Part shown: positions 17,189 through 28,485 of the stretch, piece by piece
How positions within the stretch are numbered: position 1 is the first letter of the stretch
Layout of the letters: each line of letters starts with the position of its first letter
DNA from: CAVYPR01 sp963770505
GTDB taxonomy: Bacteria; Actinomycetota; Acidimicrobiia; Acidimicrobiales; RAAP-2
Direction: 5' to 3'
NCBI GenBank assembly: GCA_963770505.1
Contig: CAVYPR010000003.1
Span: 186,001-250,000 of the forward strand
Length of the DNA stretch: 64,000 bases
Notes under the pieces: model-generated
What the model saw: only the letters and a program-made list of their open reading frames with translations
Told to the model about the DNA's origin: nothing
Database searches by the model: none
Program-made: the position numbers and the translations under genes

Positions 17189-20100
17189 AGGCGGCCATGC
17201 ACCGGCGCAGGATCCACCGCTCAGGGCGGTTGGCGAGCCGCGCCGTGCTGATTGCCGGGGGCTTCCTCCTGGCCGCGGCCGGCGTGGCCCTCGCCTACTG
17301 GCTCGTCACCGTCGCCTACGGCGTGGGCAACTACTCCCTCGCCACGGCGTCCACGCTCTCTGCCCCGACCGCTGCGACGGCCACCGAGGCGTCGGCCACC
17401 TCGGTGACCATCGGCTGGACGGACCCCGGCACACAGGTCGCAGGGGCCAAGTACAAGGTGACGCGCAGCCCCGGCACAGTGGTCGTGTGCCACACAGTGA
17501 GCGGCCCCACCTGCAGCGCCAGCGGCCTCAGCGCCGCCACCACATACACCTATTCCGTCGTCGCCACCTCGGGGACCAACTGGCGCTCGAGCGCCGCCAC
17601 CACGTCGTTCAAGACCCTCGGGATCACCACGAGTAGCCTGCCGACAGGCACCGTGGGCGTGGCGTACTCCAAGACGCTGGCAGCCACCGGCGGGACAGGC
17701 ACCTACACCTGGTCCCTCCATTCGGGCACCCTGCCGCCGGGACTGATCCTCACAACCTCCGCAGGCACGATTACCGGCACGCCGACCATGGCCGGGACAA
17801 CCTCAGGGCTGGTCTTCCGGGTCACCGACGCAAAGGGCGCCTACGTCACATCGAGCTCCTTGACTCTCAAGATCACAAAGGCCAACACGAGCTTCACAGT
17901 CAAGGTCACAAACGGGTTCTCCAAGACCATCAGCTACGGCGCCCAGGCCACACTGTCCGAGGCGGGACTGCCGGCGACGGGCAGCGGCACCCTCACCTTC
18001 AAGACCTCGAGCACAGCCACCCTGTGCTCGGTTGCCCTCACAGTTGCCACCCACTGCAAGACCTCGGCCACCTTGACGCTGGGAACGTATGTCATCCACG
18101 CCACGTACGCGGGTACAAGTAACTACTACGGCTCGACCTCGACCAACACGGTGACGCTGACAATCACCACGGCCGTCAAGACAAGCTCGGTCACCCTCAA
18201 CACCATCAGCTCGCCCAAGACCTACGGCTCGGAGGCCCAGACCTTCACCGGCACGGTGACCGGGGTGACACCTGACGGCTACCCGGCGACGGGGGCGGTC
18301 ACGGTGCTGACCACAGCCACAGTCACCCTGTGCACGGGCACCCTGACAGCCGGCTCGGGCCATGCCGCCAACTTCACCTGCGCCCAGACGACAGCCTCCA
18401 AGCTGGCGGCGTCGGCCACCGCCTACAAGGTCCACGCCCACTACGCCGGTGGGAACTCGTCGAACCCCGACTACACCTACAGCGCAAAGACATCGGCGAC
18501 CCAGACACTCACGGTGAACAAGGCGTCCGTGACCACCGCCTCGGTCACCATCAACACCATCAGCTCGCCCAAGACCTACGGCTCGGAGGCCCAGACCTTC
18601 ACCGGCACGGTGACCGGGGTGACACCTGACGGCTACCCGGCGACGGGGGCGGTCACGGTGCTGACCACAGCCACAGTCACCCTGTGCACGGGCACCCTGA
18701 CAGCCGGCTCGGGCCATGCCGCCAACTTCACCTGCGCCCAGACGACAGCCTCCAAGCTGGCGGCGTCGGCCACCGCCTACAAGGTCCACGCCCACTACGC
18801 CGGTGGGAACTCGTCGAACCCCAACTACACCTACAGCGCAAAGACATCGGCGACCCAGACACTCACGGTGAACAAGGCGTCCGTGACCACCGCCTCGGTC
18901 ACCCTCAACACCATCAGCTCGCCCAAGACCTACGGCTCGGAGACCCAGACCTTCACCGGCACGGTGACCGGGGTGACACCTGACGGCTACCCGGCGACGG
19001 GGGCGGTCACGGTGCTGACTACAGCCACAGTCACCCTGTGCACGGGCACCCTGACAGCCGGCTCGGGCCATGCCGCCAACTTCACCTGCGCCCAGACGAC
19101 AGCCTCCAAGCTGGCGGCGTCGGCCACCGCCTACAAGGTCCACGCCCACTACGCCGGTGGGAACTCGTCGAACACCAATTACACCTACGGCACAAAGACA
19201 TCGGGGACCCAGAACACTCACGATCAACTACGAGGCCGCCAAGACAAGCTCGATCAGCCTCGCCACCATCTCCTCGCCCAAGACCTTCGGCTCTGAGGGC
19301 CAGACCTTCACCGGCACGGTGACCGGAGTGACCAGCGACGGCAACCCGACCGGCACCGTCACGGTGAAGACCTCGGGCGGCACAACGCTGTGCACGACCT
19401 CGACGCTCACCGCCTCGGGCACACACCTGGCCACCTACAGCTGCGTGCAGACCACAGGCAGCCTGCTGCCGGCGTCGGGCACCGCCTACGTCCTCCACGC
19501 CCACTACGCCGGCGGGAACTCGTCGACAGCGAACTACACCTACAACGCCTCGACATCGGGCACCCAGAACCTGACGATCACCAAGGCCGCCAAGACAAGC
19601 TCGATCAGCCTCGCCACCATCTCCTCGCCCAAGACCTTCGGCTCTGAGGGCCAGACCTTCACCGGCACGGTGACCGGAGTGACCAGCGACGGCAACCCGA
19701 CCGGCACCGTCACGGTGAAGACCTCGGGCGGCACAACGCTGTGCACGACCTCGACGCTCACCGCCTCGGGCACACACCTGGCCACCTACAGCTGCGTGCA
19801 GACCACAGGCAGCCTGCTGCCGGCGTCGGGCACCGCCTACGTCGCTCCACGCCCACTACGCCGGCGGGAACTCGTCGAACAGCCAACTACACCTACAACG
19901 CCTCGACATCGGGCACCCAGAACCTGACAATCACCAAGGCCGCCAAGACAAGCTCGATCAGCCTCGCCACCATCTCCTCGCCCAAGACCTTCGGCTCTGA
20001 GGGCCAGACCTTCACCGGCACGGTGACCGGAGTGACCAGCGACGGCAACCCGACCGGCACCGTCACGGTGAAGACCTCGGGCGGCACAACGCTGTGCACG

Positions 20101-23100
20101 ACCTCGACGCTCACCGCCTCGGGCACACACCTGGCCACCTACAGCTGCGTGCAGACCACAGGCAGCCTGCTGCCGGCGTCGGGCACCGCCTACGTCCTCC
20201 ACGCCCACTACGCCGGCGGGAACTCGTCGACAGCGAACTACACCTACAACGCCTCGACATCGGGCACCCAGAACCTCACGATCACCAAGGCCGCCAAGAC
20301 AAGCTCGATCAGCCTCGCCACCATCTCCTCGCCCAAGACCTACGGCTCTGAGGGCCAGACCTTCACCGGCACGGTGACCGGGGTGACCAGCGACGGCAAC
20401 CCGACCGGCACCGTCACGGTGAAGACCTCGGGCGGCACAACGCTGTGCACGACCTCGACGCTCACCGCCTCGGGCACACACCTGGCCACCTACAGCTGCG
20501 TGCAGACCACAGGCAGCCTGCTGCCGGCGTCGGGCACCGCCTACGTCCTCCACGCCCACTACGCCGGCGGGAACTCGTCGACAGCGAATTACACCTACAA
20601 CGCCTCGACATCGGGCACCCAGGACACTCACGACCACACACGAGGCCCCGACCGCCACAACCACACCGGCCACCAGCATCACGGCCACGACGGCCACCCT
20701 CAAGGGCACAGTCAACAACGAGAACAACACCTCGACGGCGGTCAGCTTCTGCTACAGGACGTCGACCTTCTCGACATGCACCGGGGCCACCGTGGTGACG
20801 GCCACCCCGTCGCCGGTGACCGGTGCCTCGACAACCCCCGTGAGCTACGCCCTGACCGGCCTGACGTCCAACACCAAGTACTACTTCAAGGTCAGGGCGG
20901 TCAGCACCGGCACAACCTTCACCACCTACAGCACGGTGGCGACTTAGACCACCACGGCCCCGGCCGCGCCGACCGCCCTGCGACGGGACGGCCAAGACCG
21001 CCACCACGATCACGATGGCGTGGACCGCCCCGAGACGGAACGGTGAGCAAGTACACGCTGTACAAGACAGGGGTGGCCATCGCCACACCGACGCCACCTC
21101 GGACAACGTGACCGGCCTGACGCCCAACACCACCTACGAGTTCAAGGCTCACTGCCACCAAGACAGCACCAGGTGAGGCGGTCAGCACCGGCAGCACGCT
21201 TCACCAGCTACGGCGCAGTGGCGAAGTCACGACCACACACGAGGCCCCGACCGCCACAACCACAGCGGCCACCAGCATCACGGCCACGGGGGCCACCCTC
21301 AAGGGCACAGTCAACAACGAGAACAACACCTCGACGGCGGTCAGCTTCTGCTACAGGACGTCGACCTTCTCGACATGCACCGGGGCCACCGCGGTGACGG
21401 CCACCCCGTCGCCGGTGACCGGTGCCTCGGCAACCCCCGTGAGCTACGCCCTGACCGGCCTGGCGCCCAACACCAAGTACTACTTCCGGGTCAGGGCGGT
21501 CAGCACCGGCAACACCTTCACCACCTACGGCACGGTGCGCAACTTCACGACCACCGGCCCCGGCCGCCACCACCGACGCGGCGACCAGCGTCACGGCCAC
21601 GGGAGCCACCCTCAACGGCACGGTCAACAACGAGGGCAACAGGTCGAGCACGGTCACCTTCTGTACAAGGCACGACGACTAGCTCATCGACATGCACCGA
21701 CGCCACCTCGGTGACGGCCACCCAGTCGCCGGTGAGCGGTGCCTCGGCCACTCCGGTGAGCGACGCCCTGACCGGCCTGACGCCCAACACCAAGTACGAG
21801 TTCCAGGTCGCCGCCAACAGCACCGGCGCGCCACCGTCTACGGCTCGGTGCTCAAGTCACGACCACACACGAGGCCCCGACCGCCACAACCACACGCGGC
21901 CACCAGCATCACGGCCACGGCGGCCACCCTCAACGGCACAGTCAACAACGAGAACAACACCTCGACGCGCGGTCAGCTTCTGCTACAAGGACGTCGACCT
22001 TCTCGACATGCACCGGGGCCACCGCGGTGACGGCCACCCCGTCGCCGGTGACCGGTGCCTCGACAACCCCCGTGAGCTACGCCCTGACCGGCCTGACGCC
22101 CAACACCAAGTACTACTTCCAGGTCAAGGCGGTCAGCACCGGCAACACCTTCACCACCTACGGCGCGGTGAGGACATTCACGACCACCCGGCCCCGACCG
22201 CCACCACCGACGCGGCCACCAGCGTCACGGCCACGAGTGCCACCCTCAACGGCACAGTCAACAACGAGAACAACACCTCGACCACGGTCACCTTCTGCTA
22301 CAAGACGACCAGCCTCTCGTCGACATGCACCGGGCCACCCGGTGACGGCCACCCAGTCGCCGTGACCGGGGCTCGGCCACCCCCGTGAGCTACGCCCTGA
22401 CCGGCCTGGCGCCCAACACCAAGTACTACTTCCGGGTCGAGGCGGCCAACAGCACCGGTGCCACCGTCTACGGCCGACGGTGCACAAATTCACGACCACA
22501 CACGAGGCCCCGGCCGCCACCACCACGCGGCGACCAGCCTCACGGCCACGGGTGCCACCCTCAACGGCACAGTCAACAACGAGAACAACACCTCGACCAC
22601 GGTCAGCTTCTGCTACAAGACGTCGACCTTCACGACATGCACCGGGGCCACCTCGGTGACGGCCACCCCGTCGCCGGTGACCGGTGCCTCGACACACCCC
22701 CGTGAGCTACGCCCTGACCGGCCTGGCGCCCAACACCAAGTACTACTTCCAGGTCAAGGCGGTCAGCACCGGCAACGCCTACACCACCTACGGCTCGGTG
22801 CTCACATTCACGACCTTGAACGGCCCCGACCGCCACCACCGACGCGGCGACCAGCGTCACGGCCACGGGTGCCACCCTCAACGGCACAGTCAACAACGAG
22901 AACAACCCCTCGACCACGGTCACCTTCTGCTATAAGGCGACGACGACCATCTCGTCGACATGCACCGGCGCCACCTCGGTGACGGCCACCCAGTCGCCGG
23001 TGACCGGCGGCTCGGCCACCCCCGTGAGCTACGCCCTGACCGGCCTTTCGCCCAACACCAAGTACTACTTCCGGGTCAAGGCGGTCGGCGGCGGCGCCAC

Positions 23101-25173
23101 CGTCTACGGCTCGGTGCTCAATTCACCACCACACACGAGACCCCGACCGCCGTCACGAACGCGGCGACCAGCGTCACGGCCACGGGGGCCACCCTCAACG
23201 GCACAGTGAACAACGAGAACAACACCTCGTCGACGGTCACCTTCTGCTACAAGACGACGACCTTCTCATCGACATGCACAGGGGCCACCTCGGTGACGGC
23301 CACCCAGTCGCCGGTGACGGGCTCCACGGCCACCCCGGTGAGCTACGCCCTGACCGGCCTGGCACCCAACACCAAGTACTACTTCCAGGTCAAGGCGGCC
23401 ACCACCGGGAACACCTACACCGTCTACGGCTCGGTGAGGACATTCACGACCACACACGAGTCCTCGACCGCCGTCACGAACCCGGCCACCAGCGTCTCGA
23501 CCACGAGTGCCACCCTCAACGGCACAGTCAACAACGAGAACAACACCTCGTCCACGGTCACCTTCTGCTACAAGGCGACCACGACGATCTCGGCGACATG
23601 CACCGGTGCCACCTCGGTGACGGCCACCCCGTCGCCGGTGACCGGGGCATCAGCCACCCCGGTGAGCTACGCGCTGATCGGCCTGGCACCCAACACCAAG
23701 TACTACTTCCGTGTCGAGGCGGCCACCACCGGGAACACCTACACCGTCTACGGCACGGTGAAGACATTCACGACCACACACCAGGCCCCGACCGCCACCA
23801 CCAACGCAGCCACCAGCCTCACGGCCACGGGTGCCACCCTCAACGGCACAGTGAACAACGAGAACAACACCTCGTCCACGGTCACCTTCTGCTACAAGAC
23901 GTCGGCCTTCACGACATGCAGCGGGGCCACCTCGGTGACGGCCACCCAGTCGCCGGTGACCGGGGCTTCGGCCACCCCGGTGAGCTACGCCCTGACCGGC
24001 CTGGCGCCCAACACCAAGTACTACTTCCAGGTCAAGGCGGTCAGCACCGGCAACGCCTACACCGTCTACGGCTCGGTTCTCACATTCACGACCTTGCTGG
24101 CCCCGACCGCCACCACGGACGCGGCCACCAACGTCACGGCCACGCGTGCCACCCTCAACGGCACAGTCAACAACGAGAACAACCCCTCGACCACGGTCAC
24201 CTTCTGCTACAAGACGTCGACCTTCTCGACATGCAGCGGCGCCACCTCGGTGACGGCCACCCAGTCGCCGGTGACCGGGGGCTCGGCCACCCCCGTGAGC
24301 TACGCCCTGACCGGCCTGACGCCCAACACGGAGTACTTCTTCCGGGTCGAGGCGGTCGGCGGCGGCGAAACTGTGTACAGCTCGTCGGTGCTCAACTTCA
24401 CGACCACTCACGCCGGCCAGATAACCAACACCTCCTGCTCGGAGCACCTCACGACGAATACACACATCGCCGCGAACGGCTGCACGACCTCAGCTGAGAA
24501 AGGTGGCACGAGCCTTACGCTCTATGCGCCGAGCGACGTCACCGTCGGTGACGTACTGGTCGCCCAGGTCACGGGTCGAGTTGCCAGCGCCACGGTGACC
24601 CCCCCGTCGGGCTGGACCAACGTGGCCTCTGCGTCGATCAACTCGAACGGGACCCTGTTCCTGGAGACGTACTACTGCGTCGTGCTCTCCGGGGACAAAT
24701 GCGGCACCACCGCTTCTTCGTGGTCGTGGTCCTGGACGGGGACAGCAGCGACAGCCTCGGGCGGGATCATGCAGTTCAGCGGCGTGACAACGACGACGCC
24801 GGTTGACGTGGCAGCAACGACACATGACACCACCGCGTCGGCGTGGACCAAGGCGACCGCACCGTCGGTGACGACGACGGTGGCGTATGACGAGATCGTC
24901 GTCCTGTTCGCCAGCGGTGGTCAGCAGTTCTTTGCCACAGGCACCTACCACTCCACCGGCAGCGATCCGATCAAGAACTACTACACGGGCCGCTCTACAA
25001 ACACAGCTTCGGCGGGTGGCAGCGAGTACGCCTATGAGTCCGATAGCGCTGGGAGTGCCAGCACAAACGTTCAGTCCGCGACCGCGGCGACGAACACCTT
25101 CACTCTGACAGTGACGGCTGCCAACAACTCCTTTGCCTGGGACTCGGCCACCATCGCCCTAAGGCCGTCATGA
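17185..25173 (+). CDS. Giant repeat adhesin (about 2,650 residues) with FnIII/Ig-like repeats, several frameshifts
   Basis: The ATG at 17185 overlaps the previous stop. A signal or membrane segment (AVLIAGGFLLAAAGVALAYW) is followed by an FnIII-like domain (ATSVTIGWTDPGTQVAGAKY), a He_PIG-type Ig domain (GVAYSKTLAATGGTGTYTW, LPPGL, GTITGTP), an Ig-like domain, three 118-residue repeats, four 117-residue repeats and about eleven repeats of roughly 105 residues with the core ATLNGTVNNENNTS and YALTGLAPNTKYYF. One ordinary FnIII unit (KYTLYKTGVAIAT, NTTYEF) is inserted near 20950-21190. The last 245 residues form a different, Trp-rich beta domain (GDVLVAQVTGR, PPSGWTNVA, WSWSWTG). Single-base indels near 19212, 19843, 19877, 20625 and repeatedly to 23130 break the frame; from there to the stop it is open. 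Probably a cell-surface fibre or adhesin; no LPxTG-like anchor is seen. Confidence 0.75.
18172..19233 (+). repeat. Tandem repeat A: three copies of 354 bases (118 residues)
   Basis: Copies begin near 18172, 18526 and 18880 and are almost identical at DNA level, differing by single bases. Each encodes an Ig-like unit with SSPKTYGSEAQTFTGTVTGV, two Cys (TLCTG, FTCAQ) likely to form a disulfide, and KVHAHYAGGNSS. The near-identity implies recent duplication or gene conversion. Confidence 0.85.
19235..20640 (+). repeat. Tandem repeat B: four copies of about 351 bases (117 residues)
   Basis: Copies are spaced 351, 353 and 351 bases apart. They are related to repeat A in layout (SSPKTFGSEGQTFTGTVTGV, TLCTTS, YSCVQT, VLHAHYAGGNSS) but are more uniform with each other than with A. 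The second copy carries two single-base insertions, near 19843 and 19877, that shift the frame. The fourth reads KTYGSEG where the others read KTFGSEG. Confidence 0.85.
20640..24420 (+). repeat. Tandem repeat C: about eleven FnIII-like copies of roughly 315-320 bases
   Basis: The marker string GTCAACAACGAG or GTGAACAACGAG recurs near 20711, 21311, 21625, 21938, 22258, 22574, 22890, 23207, 23529, 23850 and 24168. Each unit encodes ATLNGTVNNENNTS, a Cys pair (FCYK, TCTGATSVTATPSPVTG) and a Y-x-L-T-G-L-x-P-N-T-K-Y-Y-F strand typical of FnIII folds. The 600-base gap between copies one and two holds a canonical FnIII unit. Indels cluster in the first seven copies. Confidence 0.8.
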
Positions 25174-25702
25174 GGACCGTGGCACCGAGGTCGTCACCCC
25201 ATCCCCGGTCCGTGCCTGCATAACCCGGATCGAGTTGCAGAGACGACAGAGCGATTCGGACATCTGCCCAAGCCCTCGAGCCCGTGGCGTCGCTTGATGA
25301 CCGAGACTTGATTCTCGGCTTCTCCGAGGGCAATTCAGTGAGCCGCTTGACCTCATCCGTTATCCCTGTTAATACCATGCAAAGCAATTGAAGGTTGGTG
25401 AGATCCCGGAGGAGGACCAGCTCCTTGGCAGCACGTAGATGCTGCCAAAGTGGGTCCAAAGGGGGGATCGACCGACCGGTGGGGGGTTCCCGACGTCGTG
25501 GGGACTGCAAAAGAGGGGGTAGGCGTGCGGACGTTTTTGTCTGTTGGGAGTTCGTGTTGGCGTCGGTCGCGAACAGCCGCTCTCCGGTTGGCCATGGGTG
25601 CCGTACCTGAAGATTGACGTCAACTGGGCGTAAGTCGTGCCGGCGTGCTGCAGCACATTCGGTGAAGTGCATCAGCATCCAAAGAAGGTGGAGGGCGGAA
25701 CA
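25174..25702. other. 529-base gap upstream of the second TIG protein
   Basis: No gene is supported on either strand. The DNA is less GC-rich around 25340-25400 (TTATCCCTGTTAATACC), where a promoter for the next gene could lie, leaving an untranslated leader of some 300 bases. I looked for a c-di-GMP or c-di-AMP riboswitch core and did not find one by eye. Confidence 0.35.
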
Positions 25703-28080
25703 ATGAGAGGTCGTTTCTTCAAGGGCGTTCGGAAGCAGCGGGAGCTTCTCTGCTGGCCTGAATCTTGGGTGGCCGGACGGTCCATGGGCTGGCACGACAC
25801 CGAGCCTGCGAACTGGCACCGTGGCCAGCACCCCCCGAGCCTTCCATCAGGCGTCGTGGGTCACTCCTATAGCGCGGCCCTGAGTGCGACAGGGGGGCAG
25901 ACGCCGTACACGTGGACGGCGACGACACTTCCCGCCGGGTTGCACATCGCCAGAACAGGGGCGATCACCGGCACACCGACGGCGCGAGGCACGAAGACGG
26001 TGCACCTCACGGTCACGAGTCACGGCAGCGATTCGGTGGCGTACAACAGCATCCCGGCGGGCGGGGTGACATTCGCCCAGGACTATGAGGCGCACGGGAT
26101 CGCCCAACTGGGCAACCAGATCACGCTGAGCACAACAACAGCCAAGGCGCTGGGCACAGTGACCGTGGCGATGGCCAACTTCAGCACTCAGGCGTACACA
26201 GAGACAATCACGTTCAACGTCTACGGCGTGGGAGCGACAAACGCCGTGGGCAGCCTGATCACCTCCAAGACGCAGAAGTTCTCGATCCCGGCCGGAACAC
26301 CCACGCCCTCGGTGTTCACAATCACCTTCAACATGGTGACACAGAACATCACGCTCGCGTCGAGCGTCATCTACGGGATCTCGTTCAGCACCGGACCCGG
26401 CCCCAACGGCTCGAACGGCGGAGGGTACCCCCAGGGCGGCCTCGCGGTCGGGCTGAGCTACACAACCACGAACGTGACGGTGGGCTCGGATCCCCTCCAC
26501 GGCACCGGGTCCGACTACATCGACGTGACCGACGCCAACGGCGGGACCAACGCCGGCGGGGGCTACACCGGCAACTTCTGCGGCGGTGAGGGCAGCCACG
26601 ACGTGACACAGTTCGTGTACGACCCGGGCGTCGGGGGCACGCAGCCCTGCGTGGGGACAGAGGCCCTCAACCACCACACATCGACACCGACACCGTACCT
26701 GCCGGTCCCGCTCACCTTCGTGCCGGCCGTGAAGATCGTGACCGCCCCGTCGTATGCAGAGAAGACCCTTCCGCTCGCGGTCTCCCTCCCCGCACCGACG
26801 GTCACTCGGTCGCTCCGGGTGCGGGTCGCGCGACAACGACGACGAGGGTGACCATCAGCGGGACCGACTTCACAACAGTGACGTCGGTCACCTTCGGAGG
26901 GACCCCCGCCGCCGTGACAAGGGACACAGGCCCGACAAAGCTGACCGCCACGGCACCGTCCAAGTCGGCGGGCACGGACAGCGTCGTCGTCACCGCCGCG
27001 GGCGGTCCGTCGACCGTCGACGGTAGCTTCACCTACCTGAGCGGCCCGACGCTCACCAAGGTGACACCGTCGGCCGGCAAGCTGGCGGGTGGGACAACGG
27101 TGACCCTGACCGGCACCGGGTTCTTCACAGGGGTCACGTCGGTCACATTCGGCTCGGGGAACCACGGGACGACAGTCCACGTGTCGGGTCCGACCTCGCT
27201 CACCGTGAAGGCCCCGGCCCACGCGGCAGGCACCGTCACAGTGTCGGTGACCACGCCGGCCGGGACCTCGGGCACCCTGCCCTACACCTACGACCCGGTT
27301 CCCACCATCACCTCCCTCTCTCGGACAGGCCCGCTGTCAGGAGGTAACAAGGTGACCATCACAGGGACCGGGTTCACCGGTGCGAGCGCCGTCAAGTTCG
27401 GCACAACGACAGCCACCTCCTTCACGGTAAGGACGTCCACCCAGCTTCTGGCCACCGCCCCTGCGCACGCAGCCGGCACAGTCCAGATCTCGGTGACGAC
27501 GCCCGGCGGGACGACGGCGGCCACCCCTGCCGACCTCTACAGGTACTCCTACCCCACGCCGGCGGTGTCCAGCATCTCCCCAGCAACCGGCATCGCGGCC
27601 GGCGGCACGGTGGTGACGTTGACCGGCAGCGGGTTCACAGGGGCCACGGCGGTCTACTTCGGCACAACCAAGGTGACGACGACAATCTCGGTCAATGCCA
27701 AGGCCACCCAGCTCACCGTGAAGAGCCCGGCCGGCACTGCGGGAGCGACGGTGAACCTCCAGGTGACAACCCCCGGAGGGAAGAGCGCCGCCGTGCCGGC
27801 GGACCTGTTCACCTACGTTGCCGGCCCGACGATCTCCTCCCTCTCCCGGACAAGCGGTCCGGTGTCCGGTGGGACCAAGGTGACCATCACAGGGACCGGC
27901 TTCTCGACAGTGCACAGCGTCAAGTTCGGCACAACGACAGCCAGGACATTCACCGTTCGGTCGTCCACCCAGATCGTGGCGACCTCCCCGGCGCACGTCG
28001 CCGGTCCGGTGAGGATCTCGGTGACGACGGCGGCCGGGACGACGCCGGCCACCAGCGCCGACCTGTTCACCTTCCATTAG
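25703..28080 (+). CDS. Secreted protein with He_PIG domain and five IPT/TIG domains, frameshifted
   Basis: The ATG at 25703 follows GGAGGGCGG. The first 40 residues read poorly, but another frame gives a signal-like RSEAAGASLLA, so an early indel is likely. A He_PIG Ig domain follows (GVVGHSYSAALSATGGQTPY, LPAGLHIARTGAITGTP), then a beta domain of about 230 residues (YNSIPAGGVTFAQDYEAHGI, PQGGLAVGLSY). Near 26800 one extra base moves the frame, after which five TIG units run to the end: RVTISGTDFTTVTSVTFGG, TLTKVTPSAGKLAGGT, TITSLSRTGPLSGGN, AVSSISPATGIAAGGT, TISSLSRTSGPVSGGT. The last four are close homologues of the TIGs at 15.6-16.6 kb, so the two genes share a recent common origin. Probable surface protein. 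Confidence 0.75.
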
Positions 28081-28093
28081 TCGGGAGTGCCCA

Positions 28094-28136
28094 GCAGCTC
28101 GCCCACTAGCGGCCCGGCCGCCGGTGGGCGAGCTGC
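28094..28136 (+). terminator. Terminator closing the surface-protein locus
   Basis: A perfect 13-base-pair inverted repeat, GCAGCTCGCCCAC at 28094-28106 and GTGGGCGAGCTGC at 28124-28136, with a 17-base GC-rich loop, 14 bases after the stop of the TIG protein. No T tract. Confidence 0.7.
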
Positions 28137-28425
28137 CCCGGCACGAGTGAGCGTGACCTTGGGCACCCGTGACCGCAAGGACGTGTGCGTGCGCCGGCGC
28201 CGGAGATGACCGGGGCACCCCCCGTTCGGGCCGCTCGGAGGGAGGACCCCGGAGCGGAGCGGGGAATGCTCCGCCCCGGATCGGAACCTCCATGGAGCGG
28301 TGAGGTCGGGCGGCGGCTCCGCCGAACGTTCGAACGGGCGGGCAAGGGTCCAGCGACACCCGCCGGCCACGTTGCCCGCTGGCGTCTACGGGCCCGGTTC
28401 TCATCCGGGACCCGGTGGTAGTCTC

Positions 28426-28439
28426 TAGAACGCGTTCTA
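28426..28439. promoter_or_regulatory. KstR-like palindromic operator upstream of the thiolase operon
   Basis: TAGAACGCGTTCTA is a perfect 14-base palindrome 47 bases before the thiolase start. It fits the published KstR consensus TnnAACnnGTTnnA and is matched by a second copy at 32908. TAGTCT at 28419-28424 just before it could be a -10 element, so a bound repressor would block the promoter. The regulator gene is not in this window. Confidence 0.65.
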
Positions 28440-28485
28440 ACTACGCGGCCGGCCCAGTGGGCCGCCGCCGGCGAAAGGGTGGCTG

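Noticed and set aside
18172..24420. Regularly spaced repeats considered as a CRISPR array
   Set aside because: Units are 315-354 bases, lie in a coding frame and encode Ig/FnIII-like folds; there are no short repeats with unique spacers and no cas genes.
25100..25831. Minus-strand frame of about 240 codons in the gap between adhesin and TIG protein
   Set aside because: It overlaps the ends of two supported genes, has no recognisable domain and no start signal.
28140..28425. Short gene in the gap before the thiolase operon (plus-strand frame from about 28185)
   Set aside because: It runs through the operator and promoter region, has no motif, and its composition is that of non-coding DNA.
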